From Acetobacteraceae bacterium (GTDB lineage: Bacteria; Pseudomonadota; Alphaproteobacteria; Acetobacterales; Acetobacteraceae): 5,132 nt of DNA. A model generated the notes under the pieces. That model was not told the DNA's origin, did not search any database, and was given only the letters and a program-made list of their open reading frames with translations. The stretch covers positions 1 to 5,132 of the forward strand of contig CANJSR010000370.1 in NCBI GenBank assembly GCA_947476855.1, given 5' to 3'. The translations under genes and the position numbers were made by a program. Of this stretch, positions 1 through 5,132 are shown piece by piece (the first letter of the stretch is position 1; every line of letters begins with the position of its first letter).

Positions 1-30
1 CCGTCGGTTTGGAATTTGTGCATCACAAGA

Positions 31-37
31 AGAAGGA
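31..37 (+). promoter_or_regulatory. Ribosome-binding site of hfq
   Basis: AGAAGGA lies 8 bases before the GTG at 46. It is a good Shine-Dalgarno match and decides the start: translation from GTG 46 gives the standard Hfq N-terminus (M-A-N-E-K-S-Q). A TTG at 16 is in the same frame but would add ten residues ([10 protein letters not shown]) unlike Hfq. No convincing promoter is visible in the 45 bases upstream. Confidence 0.75.
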
Positions 38-45
38 ATTGGACC

Positions 46-348
46 GTGGCCAATGAGAAGTCGCAGAATGTTCAGGACGTGTTCCTGAACCACGTGCGAA
101 AAAACAAAACGCCGGTGACGGTGTTCCTTGTGAACGGTGTCAAGCTTCAGGGTATCATTACCTGGTTTGATAATTTTTCCGTTCTTCTTCGGCGGGATGG
201 GCATACCCAACTCGTCTACAAGCACGCGATCAGCACTGTCATGCCGGGTGCGCCGATCCAGCTTTTCGACCCGACGCGGGTTGAAGGTGCTGCCTCGTCG
301 ACCACACTGACAGCGCGGGAGCTGAGCCCTGCCGACGGCGGTGGATGA
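46..348 (+). CDS. hfq: RNA chaperone Hfq
   Basis: Hfq is a hexameric Sm-like protein that pairs small regulatory RNAs with mRNA targets in the cytoplasm. The 100-residue product reads as a full Hfq core. The N-terminal helix includes Q10, D11 and F13, corresponding to Q8, D9 and F11 of E. coli. The rim patch is R18-K19-N20-K21. The Sm1 strand region is [17 protein letters not shown] (28-44) and the Sm2 signature is YKHAIST (58-64). The RRDG segment after Sm1, one residue longer than in E. coli, is what I associate with alphaproteobacterial Hfq. The tail beyond about residue 75 ([17 protein letters not shown]...) is low in complexity and probably disordered; the core alone is about 75-80 residues. 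The start is GTG with a good ribosome-binding site. The last 8 bases overlap the proposed hflX start, as expected for the conserved hfq-hflX pair. Confidence 0.96.
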   Translation: MANEKSQNVQDVFLNHVRKNKTPVTVFLVNGVKLQGIITWFDNFSVLLRRDGHTQLVYKHAISTVMPGAPIQLFDPTRVEGAASSTTLTARELSPADGGG

Positions 349-1681
349 CGGCGAGCGCGGTCGACAGTCCGGGAGCCAAACCAACGGTGTGACGGCGGAG
401 GGTGGGGGGCCAACCCGTGCCGCTGTCATATTGCCGTGGGAGAAAGCCGAACGTCACGCCGCGGCAAACGATCAGACACGGGCAGCGGACGCACGCCTCG
501 CCGAGGCCGTGGGTCTTGCCGCGTCCATTGGTCTGGTCATCGTCCATTCCGCCATTCTTCCGCTGCGACAACGCCGGCCCTCGACCCTGATGGGCGAGGG
601 CCAGGTGGACATGCAGGCGGAACTGATCGCCGAGGCGAACGTCACCGTGGCGATCGTCGATGCGACCTTATCGCCTGTGCAGCAGCGCAATCTTGAACGG
701 CGCTGGGGCTGCAAGGTCATCGATCGGACCGGCCTGATCCTCGACATCTTCGGGGAACGGGCCGCGACTCGCGAAGGCACGCTGCAGGTCGAACTCGCGC
801 ATCTGGAATACCAAAAGTCACGGTTGGTCCGGTCCTGGACCCATCTGGAGCGGCAGCGGGGTGGCTTCGGCTTCCTTGGCGGCCCGGGTGAGACGCAGAT
901 CGAGGCTGACCGACGGCTGATCGCCGAACGGATCGTGCGCCTGAAGAAGGAACTGGAGCAGGTGCGGCGAACCCGCGGCCTGCACCGTGACGCACGAAGG
1001 CGCGTGCCGTTCCCGATCGTGGCGCTGGTTGGTTATACGAACGCCGGCAAATCCACGCTGTTCAACGCTTTGACCGGGGCCGAGGTCGCCGCAAGGGACC
1101 AGTTGTTCGCCACGCTCGATCCGACGATGCGGGGCATGCGGCTGCCATCCGGGCGGCGGATCATCCTGTCCGACACCGTGGGCTTCATCAGCGAACTGCC
1201 GCATGAACTCGTTGCCGCCTTCCGCGCGACGTTGGAGGAAGTGGCCGCCGCCGACGTGATCCTGCATGTCCGCGACGCGGCGCATCCGGAAACCGCCGCC
1301 CAGCGGACCGACGTGATCGGCGTGCTGGATGACATGGTGGAGGAAGACACGCTCGATTCCACCTGGCCGGAGCGCACGATCGAGGTGCTTAACAAGGCCG
1401 ACCTGATGGGGGGCGTCGAACAGGTGCCGCTGCGGGCCGGCGCGGTCGCCGTCTCGGCCATCACCGGCGACGGGCTGGACGAGTTGAAGGCCTCGATCGA
1501 CATCCGGATCGCGGCTGGGATGGAGATCGTTACCTACGACATCCCCCCCGCCGATGGCGCTAGGCTTGCCTGGTTGTATCAGCATGGGGAGGTCGTCGAC
1601 CGCCGGGACGACGAATCCAAGGTTCACGTAAAGGTGCGGCTGCTGCCGGCCGACCGCGCCCGATTCGAGCGAGACGCATGA
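341..1681 (+). CDS. hflX: GTPase HflX
   Basis: HflX is a translational GTPase-like protein that binds the 50S subunit and splits stalled or stress-damaged ribosomes. The 446-residue product (about 426 in E. coli) has the N-terminal HflX domain, then the glycine-rich HflX signature [19 protein letters not shown] (about 173-191). The G domain follows: G1 GYTNAGKST (231-239), G2 threonine in FATLDPT (256-262), G3 DTVGF (278-282), G4 NKAD (351-354) and G5 SAITGDG (from 372). All motifs are intact. The GTG start at 341 overlaps the end of hfq by 8 bases and has no clear ribosome-binding site, which suggests coupling to hfq translation. GTG 389, with GGGAG at 371-375, is an alternative that would remove 16 poorly conserved-looking residues. 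The stop overlaps the next gene (ATGA). Identity is certain; the exact start is not. Confidence 0.95.
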   Translation: MDDGERGRQSGSQTNGVTAEGGGPTRAAVILPWEKAERHAAANDQTRAADARLAEAVGLAASIGLVIVHSAILPLRQRRPSTLMGEGQVDMQAELIAEANVTVAIVDATLSPVQQRNLERRWGCKVIDRTGLILDIFGERAATREGTLQVELAHLEYQKSRLVRSWTHLERQRGGFGFLGGPGETQIEADRRLIAERIVRLKKELEQVRRTRGLHRDARRRVPFPIVALVGYTNAGKSTLFNALTGAEVAARDQLFATLDPTMRGMRLPSGRRIILSDTVGFISELPHELVAAFRATLEEVAAADVILHVRDAAHPETAAQRTDVIGVLDDMVEEDTLDSTWPERTIEVLNKADLMGGVEQVPLRAGAVAVSAITGDGLDELKASIDIRIAAGMEIVTYDIPPADGARLAWLYQHGEVVDRRDDESKVHVKVRLLPADRARFERDA

Positions 1682-2511
1682 CCTTCTCCGTTTCCCAACT
1701 CACCACCGTCGAATCCCTGCTGCGCGACGCCGCTCGGCGGGAGATCATCCCCCGGTTCCGCAACCTGGCCGATGGGTCAGTGCGGACGAAAAGCGGGCCG
1801 CTGGATCTGGTGACCGAGGCAGATGTGGCCGCGGAAGCCCTGATCACCGCCGGCTTGCGCCAAGCCTTCCCCGGCTGCGTGGTGGTGGGGGAGGAAGCGG
1901 CGACGGATGACCCGAGCATCCTGAAGGGCCTGGTCGGCGCCGATCTGGCCTTCGTGGTCGATCCGGTGGACGGGACGGCGAATTTCGCCTCGGGCCTGAC
2001 GCTGTTCGGCGTGATGGCAGCGGCGATCGTGCGTGGGGAGGTCGTGGCGTCGGTCATCCATGACCCATTGGGCAATGACAGCGCCATGGCCGTGCGGGGC
2101 GAGGGCGCTTGGATCGAGACACCGGACGGCAAGCGGCGCGATCTGCGGGTCGCGGCACCGGCGCCGGCCAACCGGATGGCGGGGAACGTGGCGTGGCGGT
2201 TCCTGCCGGAGCCTCGGAAATCCACCGTCTGCGCCAACCTGCCGAAGATGGGCGGGGTCTGGGACTACCGGTGCTCGGCGCATGAGTATCGGATGGTGGC
2301 GGCCGGCCATTGCCACTTCCTGTTCTTCAACCGGCTGTATCCCTGGGACCATGCGCCTGGCTGGCTGCTGCACCGGGAGGCTGGGGGGTATGGCATGCAA
2401 CTCGACGGCACGCCCTATGACCCGACCCGGACGGATGCCGGGTTGATCTGTGCCCCGGATCGGGAGAGCTGGCAGGCTGTGCGGGACACGCTGCTGGGTG
2501 TGGGTGGGTAG
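1678..2511 (+). CDS. Inositol monophosphatase family protein (SuhB/HisN-like phosphatase)
   Basis: This is a Mg2+-dependent phosphomonoesterase of the inositol monophosphatase fold, 277 residues, the usual family length. Metal-site motifs are in order: LVTEAD (44-49), GEE (71-73), DPVDGT (95-100) with the metal-binding aspartates, and WDHAPG (223-228), matching the WDxAAG signature except for Pro in place of the second Ala. Before the last motif, CSAHEYRMVAAG (199-210) corresponds to the substrate-side GSaa...vAaG segment of the family. The substrate cannot be read from sequence: myo-inositol-1-phosphate, histidinol phosphate (HisN type) and other sugar or nucleotide phosphates are all possible. 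ATG 1678 overlaps the hflX stop in an ATGA junction, so it is probably translated by coupling within the hfq-hflX transcript. No signal peptide is seen; the protein should be cytoplasmic. Confidence 0.9.
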   Translation: MTFSVSQLTTVESLLRDAARREIIPRFRNLADGSVRTKSGPLDLVTEADVAAEALITAGLRQAFPGCVVVGEEAATDDPSILKGLVGADLAFVVDPVDGTANFASGLTLFGVMAAAIVRGEVVASVIHDPLGNDSAMAVRGEGAWIETPDGKRRDLRVAAPAPANRMAGNVAWRFLPEPRKSTVCANLPKMGGVWDYRCSAHEYRMVAAGHCHFLFFNRLYPWDHAPGWLLHREAGGYGMQLDGTPYDPTRTDAGLICAPDRESWQAVRDTLLGVGG

Positions 2512-2542
2512 GACGGGCGGTTTTTTCTGATGGTGCTACCCC
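2512..2542 (+). other. Short intergenic gap with a T-run
   Basis: The 31 bases between the phosphatase stop and the next ATG hold a six-T run (2521-2526) after a G-rich stretch. There is no matching C-rich arm, so I do not call an intrinsic terminator. An in-frame TGA at 2528-2530 closes the reading frame of the following gene upstream of ATG 2543. No clear Shine-Dalgarno sequence precedes that ATG. Confidence 0.5.
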
Positions 2543-3601
2543 ATGTCCGGTGAGGAATCAGGTGCTCCCCGGCAGGTCGCGGGGGGCAATGCCTCCCCCA
2601 CTTCCCCCTCCCCCCTTGAGGGGGAGGGCCGGGGTGGGGGGTATCGCGGCACGGACTGGGGGGCCGCTACCCCTCCCCCCAACCTCGGTCCGCTTCGCGG
2701 CCCAAGCCCTCAAGGGGAGGGGGGGCAGACTGACCGGACCGCCGGAGTCCACATCATCGGCGCCTCGGGACGGTCAGGCCAGGCGCTGTGCCAGGCGCTT
2801 CGACGGGCAGGCACCCCCATCATCCCCGTCGTCCGTGACCCTGCCAAATGGGCCGCCACCGGCCCCGAATCCCCCCACATCGCCGACCTGCTCGACCCCT
2901 CCGCTCTGGCCACCGCCCTCGCGGGAGCCACCCGCATCGCCTCCTGCGCCCACGCCCGCCACATCCCGGCAATCCTCGCCGCCGCCCCGCCATCCGCCCG
3001 CTTCGTCTTCCTCGGCAGCACCCGCAAATTCACCCGCTGGCCCGACGAACACGGCAACGGCGTCCTGACTGGAGAAGCCGCGTTGATGGCGTCCGGCCGG
3101 TCGGGCGTGATCCTCCACCCCACAATGATCTACGGCGCGCAGGGGGAGAACAATGTCCAGCGCCTCGCCGCCCTGATCCGCCGCCTGCCGGTCGTGCCGC
3201 TGCCTGATGGCGGACGGTCGCTCGTGCAGCCGATCCACCAGGACGACGTGACGCGCTGCATCCTCGCTGCGCTGGGCCGAAGCTGGGACGGGCCGCACGC
3301 GCTGACCATCGCGGGCCCCGAGCCCATCGCCTATGCCGACTTCATCCGCGCCATCGCGGCGGCCAGCGGTCAGCGCCCGCCCCGCATCCTCCCCTTCCCC
3401 GCCGCCCCCCTGATCGCGCTCGCCGGCCTGACGCGCTTCCTGCCTGGCCTGCCGACGATCGGTGCGGCCGAGGTCCGCCGGCTGCTGGAGGACAAGGGCT
3501 TCGACGTCGCCCCGATGCGCGCCCAGCTTGGCGTCGCCGCCATGCCGCTCGCGGAGGGGCTTGCGCGGACCTTCAGCCCTCCGCACGATCGCGCCCGATA
3601 A
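2543..3601 (+). CDS. Atypical SDR / NAD(P)-binding epimerase-like protein with repeat-derived N-terminal extension
   Basis: This is a Rossmann-fold nucleotide-binding protein of the atypical short-chain dehydrogenase/reductase group (NAD-dependent epimerase, NmrA and NDUFA9-like relatives); substrate unknown. The fold begins only at residue 69: VHIIGASGRSG (69-79) is the first strand plus dinucleotide-binding loop. Then come FVFLGSTRKFTR (154-165), the HPTMIYG segment (192-198) typical of extended SDRs, and VQPIHQDDV (228-236). I see no clear YxxxK catalytic pair, as in many atypical members. Residues 1-67 are Gly/Pro/Glu-rich, and 18-62 are encoded by a palindromic repeat. ATG 2543 is the only ATG or GTG in frame between the TGA at 2528 and the conserved core, so either the extension is translated or the native start has been lost. 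There is no clear ribosome-binding site. The gene sits 16 bases before the amidohydrolase, probably in the same transcript. Family is fairly sure; start and functionality are doubtful. Confidence 0.75.
   Translation: MSGEESGAPRQVAGGNASPTSPSPLEGEGRGGGYRGTDWGAATPPPNLGPLRGPSPQGEGGQTDRTAGVHIIGASGRSGQALCQALRRAGTPIIPVVRDPAKWAATGPESPHIADLLDPSALATALAGATRIASCAHARHIPAILAAAPPSARFVFLGSTRKFTRWPDEHGNGVLTGEAALMASGRSGVILHPTMIYGAQGENNVQRLAALIRRLPVVPLPDGGRSLVQPIHQDDVTRCILAALGRSWDGPHALTIAGPEPIAYADFIRAIAAASGQRPPRILPFPAAPLIALAGLTRFLPGLPTIGAAEVRRLLEDKGFDVAPMRAQLGVAAMPLAEGLARTFSPPHDRAR
2594..2727. repeat. Composite GC-rich palindromic repeat inside a coding region
   Basis: Hairpin 1 (2595-2640) has an inner 9-bp perfect stem, CCCTCCCCC 2606-2614 with GGGGGAGGG 2620-2628 (loop CTTGA), and an outer stem CCCCCAC 2595-2601 with GTGGGGG 2634-2640. 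A middle stem joins GGTA..GCGGC (2640-2650) to GCCGC-TACC (2663-2671). Hairpin 2 (2671-2721) closes CCCTCCCC with GGGGAGGG and contains a small CCGC-TTC-GCGG hairpin (2690-2700). The outer boxes are inverted copies of one another: CCTTGAGGG at 2614-2622 and CCCTCAAGG at 2707-2715. This architecture resembles the dispersed REP-like intergenic palindromes of alphaproteobacteria. It is unusual in lying inside an open reading frame. Outer boundaries are approximate. Confidence 0.8.
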
Positions 3602-3604
3602 CCA

Positions 3605-3611
3605 GAAGGGG
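3605..3611 (+). promoter_or_regulatory. Ribosome-binding site of the M20 amidohydrolase
   Basis: GAAGGGG ends 6 bases before ATG 3618. It selects this start over a much longer upstream reading frame beginning at 3462, whose first 52 residues only read the end of the preceding gene in another frame and do not belong to an M20 peptidase. Confidence 0.8.
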
Positions 3612-3617
3612 TCCCCG

Positions 3618-4802
3618 ATGCCAATCATCAACCGCATCGCCGAATTCCAGGCCGAGATGACCGAATGGCGGCGCGACCTGCACGCCCATCCCGAATTGTC
3701 GATGCAGGAGTTCCGCACCTCGGCCCTGGTCCAGGAAAAGCTGCGCGCGTTCGGCGTGGATGAAATCATCACCGGCATGGCGGAAACCGGCGTCGTGGGC
3801 GTGATCCGCGGGCGCCCCGGATCGGATCGGGCGGTCGGGCTGCGCGCCGACATGGACGCCCTGCCCCTGCACGAGGAAACCGGCGTCCCCCACGCCAGCC
3901 AGACCCCGGGCGTCATGCATGCCTGCGGCCATGACGGCCACACCGCCATGCTCCTCGGCGCCGCCAAGTACCTGGCCGAAACCCGCAACTTCGACGGCAC
4001 CGTCTACCTGATCTTCCAGCCGGCCGAGGAGTTCGAGGCCGGCGGCGACAAGATGGTCCAGGACGGCCTGTTCTCCCGCTGCCCGATGGAGATGGTGTTC
4101 GGTCTGCACAACTGGCCAGGCTCCCCCGAGGGGCGATTCCTGTGGCGGTCCGGGCCGATCATGGCCGCCGTTGCCTTCTTCGACATCACGATCACCGGCC
4201 GCGGGTCGCATGGGGCGTTTCCACACCAGGGGATCGACCCGGTCGTGGTCTCGGCCCAGATCATCAATGCGTTGCAGACGATCGTATCCCGCACCATCGA
4301 GCCGATCGAGGGCGGCGTCGTCTCCGTGGGGTCAATCAACGGCGGGGACGCCTACAACATCCTGCCCGAGCGGGTGACGATGAAGGGCACCGCCCGGTGG
4401 TTCAACCCGCGCGTGGGCGACCAGATCGAGGCCGGCATGCACCGGATCGTCCACGGCATCGCCGAGAGCCTCGGCGCCAAGGCGGACCTGAACTTCTTCC
4501 GCCACGCACCCGCCACGGTGAACGACCCTGAGGCCACGACCCGCGCCGTCCGCGCCGCGATGGCGATCGGCGGCGAAGCCCAAGTTCGGGAAATGCCCGC
4601 CCCGACGATGGGCGGCGAGGACTTCGCCTATATGCTGAACGCCAAGCAAGGCGCCTACATCATGCTCGGCTCAGGCACCGGGAAGGACACCCCGCAACTC
4701 CATCACCCGAAATACGACTTCAACGACGAGATCCTGTCCGTCGGCGCGTCGTACTGGGCCACGCTGGCGGAGCAGTTCCTGGCACGGGATGGCAATGGGT
4801 GA
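3618..4802 (+). CDS. M20-family amidohydrolase (hippurate / N-acyl-amino-acid hydrolase type)
   Basis: This is a cytoplasmic metal-dependent hydrolase that cleaves amide bonds of N-acyl amino acids, in the HipO / IAA-amino-acid hydrolase group of peptidase family M20D. The 394-residue product has the usual length. Family motifs run in order: RRDLHAHPEL (18-27), GLRADMDALP (74-83), MHACGHDGHTAM (100-111) with metal ligands C103 and H105, FQPAEE (133-138) with the catalytic/ligand glutamates, GLHNWP (162-167) with H164, the lid-domain segment SHGAFPHQGIDP (197-208), GGEDFAYM (332-339), and LHHPKYDFND (361-370) with the last ligand, H362. All expected active-site residues are present, so the enzyme should be active. 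Exact substrate cannot be assigned: hippurate, N-acetyl amino acids and other acyl conjugates are all possible. It lies 16 bases after the SDR-like gene. The stop at 4802 is followed after 8 bases by a GC-rich hairpin. Confidence 0.92.
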   Translation: MPIINRIAEFQAEMTEWRRDLHAHPELSMQEFRTSALVQEKLRAFGVDEIITGMAETGVVGVIRGRPGSDRAVGLRADMDALPLHEETGVPHASQTPGVMHACGHDGHTAMLLGAAKYLAETRNFDGTVYLIFQPAEEFEAGGDKMVQDGLFSRCPMEMVFGLHNWPGSPEGRFLWRSGPIMAAVAFFDITITGRGSHGAFPHQGIDPVVVSAQIINALQTIVSRTIEPIEGGVVSVGSINGGDAYNILPERVTMKGTARWFNPRVGDQIEAGMHRIVHGIAESLGAKADLNFFRHAPATVNDPEATTRAVRAAMAIGGEAQVREMPAPTMGGEDFAYMLNAKQGAYIMLGSGTGKDTPQLHHPKYDFNDEILSVGASYWATLAEQFLARDGNG

Positions 4803-4810
4803 GGGAAGCA

Positions 4811-4878
4811 CTGGGGTTTCACCCCAGGCCCCGACCAGGGACGCTGTCCCTGGACCCTGCCAAGGGCACAGCCCTTGG
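4811..4878. repeat. Array of three perfect hairpins with a 25-base period
   Basis: There are three back-to-back perfect hairpins with 3-base loops. The first is CTGGGGT-TTC-ACCCCAG (4811-4827). The second is CCAGGGAC-GCT-GTCCCTGG (4835-4853). The third is CCAAGGGC-ACA-GCCCTTGG (4860-4878). Their centres (4819, 4844, 4869) are exactly 25 bases apart, and the spacers are 7 and 6 bases. The first begins 8 bases after the amidohydrolase stop, so the array could act as a transcript 3' end or RNA-stabilising structure. No T-run follows, so it is not a standard intrinsic terminator. It looks like one unit of a dispersed intergenic repeat. Confidence 0.85.
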
Positions 4879-4986
4879 AACCACTCCGTTGGGGGGATTC
4901 TGGGAGGGGCTGAGGTGATGTCTCAACCAGAGCCTCAGCCCCTCCCAGAATCCCCCCAACAAATGGGTTCTAAGGGCTCCGCCCTT
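4862..4986. repeat. 125-base near-perfect inverted repeat with 54-base arms
   Basis: The left arm 4862-4915 and right arm 4933-4986 are inverted copies with, by my hand alignment, 7 mismatches in 54 positions and no gap. The inner 28 positions (4888-4915 with 4933-4960) are perfectly complementary around a 17-base loop (4916-4932). Each arm ends in its own small palindrome: AAGGGC-ACA-GCCCTT on the left and AAGGGC-TCC-GCCCTT on the right. The loops differ while the stems match. The left arm is continuous with the hairpin array at 4811-4878. The structure may be two head-to-head copies of one repeat, a MITE-like element, or a bidirectional terminator between the amidohydrolase and the opposing transposase. 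Confidence 0.88.
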
Positions 4987-5132
4987 ATACCAACCGCCCT
5001 AACCACTGACCGTTGCCCAGTCTCTGGCCCCGATCGACCGAATACGCCCTGGCTCGCCCATGAACCAGTTCCAGGCGCTTGCGCATGCCTCGACGATAGC
5101 ATCGTAATCGTCCCACACCCTGAACGAGAGCC
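4987..5132 (-). mobile_element. IS630-family insertion sequence, one end only
   Basis: The transposase end at 4999-5132 marks an insertion sequence extending beyond the window. Its terminus should lie in the few bases between the transposase stop and the inverted repeat, around TTATACCAACCG (4985-4996). IS630/Tc1-mariner elements insert at TA dinucleotides, and TA occurs here at 4986-4987 and 4988-4989. The exact end cannot be fixed without the other terminus. Confidence 0.6.
4999..5132 (-). CDS. IS630-family transposase, C-terminal fragment (partial)
   Basis: Reading the minus strand from the window edge gives 43 residues ending at a TAG (complement of 4999-5001): LSFRVWDDYDAIVEACASAW, then NWFMGEPGRIRSIGARDWAT, then VSG. 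The pattern of an aromatic/D-D-Y-D-A-I-V helix, an A-W-N-W segment, then P-x-R-I-R-S-I-x-x-R-D-W-A at the extreme C-terminus is characteristic of IS630-family (DDE) transposases. The catalytic residues lie outside the window. The 5' end is cut by the window boundary, so completeness cannot be judged. The stop lies only about 12 bases from the inverted repeat, consistent with the short non-coding ends of this family. The gene converges on the amidohydrolase. Confidence 0.8.
   Translation of the reverse strand, partial: LSFRVWDDYDAIVEACASAWNWFMGEPGRIRSIGARDWATVSG

Noticed and set aside
9..24. Sigma-54-like promoter (TTTGGAATTTGTGCAT) before hfq
   Set aside because: The GG and GC elements are separated by 7 rather than the required 10 bases.
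818..1627. 269-codon minus-strand open frame opposite hflX
   Set aside because: It mirrors the intact HflX coding frame and shows no domain or ribosome-binding site of its own.
2505..2530. Possible intrinsic terminator at the T-run after the phosphatase
   Set aside because: The T-run follows a G-rich stretch that has no complementary arm, so no stem can be drawn.
3462..3617. Upstream extension of the amidohydrolase frame
   Set aside because: These codons overlap the end of the SDR-like gene in another frame, give an Arg/Ser-rich peptide unlike M20 enzymes, and ATG 3618 has a good ribosome-binding site.
2774..4000. 408-codon open frame on the minus strand across the SDR-like and amidohydrolase genes
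   Set aside because: It is antisense to two genes with clear family motifs. Its translation is low-complexity Gly/Arg/Ala-rich with no recognisable domain, and long antisense frames are expected in very GC-rich DNA.
4811..4986. CRISPR array
   Set aside because: The hairpins repeat by structure rather than identical sequence, and the 25-base period with 6-7-base gaps leaves no room for spacers.

Overview
This GC-rich window looks like an alphaproteobacterial chromosome segment, most likely Rhodospirillales and perhaps Acetobacteraceae. The evidence is an alphaproteobacterial-type Hfq core, the hfq-hflX gene pair, and two families of very GC-rich palindromic intergenic repeats. The family-level placement is inference; nothing in the window proves it.

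Positions 46-2511 form a tight plus-strand cluster: hfq (RNA chaperone), hflX (ribosome-associated GTPase), and an inositol monophosphatase-family phosphatase. hfq and hflX overlap by 8 bases. hflX and the phosphatase overlap by an ATGA junction. The three genes are probably co-transcribed and translationally coupled. The first two act in post-transcriptional control and ribosome rescue; the phosphatase is metabolic.

Positions 2512-4802 hold a second plus-strand pair: an atypical short-chain dehydrogenase/epimerase-like Rossmann protein, and an M20-family metal-dependent amidohydrolase of the hippurate/N-acyl-amino-acid hydrolase type, 16 bases downstream with its own ribosome-binding site. 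The Rossmann gene is unusual. A composite palindromic repeat (about 2594-2727) lies inside its 5' end and is read through in frame. This gives an N-terminal extension of about 67 residues before the nucleotide-binding domain.

Positions 4803-4998 are intergenic and almost wholly structured. Three perfect short hairpins have centres exactly 25 bases apart. The third is also the outer part of a 125-base near-perfect inverted repeat (4862-4986) with 54-base arms. Directly after it, on the minus strand, is the C-terminal end of an IS630-family transposase that runs off the window at 5132. It is too short for a length-filtered gene list but recognisable from its translation.

I see no RNA genes, CRISPR array or defence system. 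The most interesting signals are the coding palindromic repeat, the regularly spaced hairpin array with its long inverted repeat, and the transposon boundary next to it.
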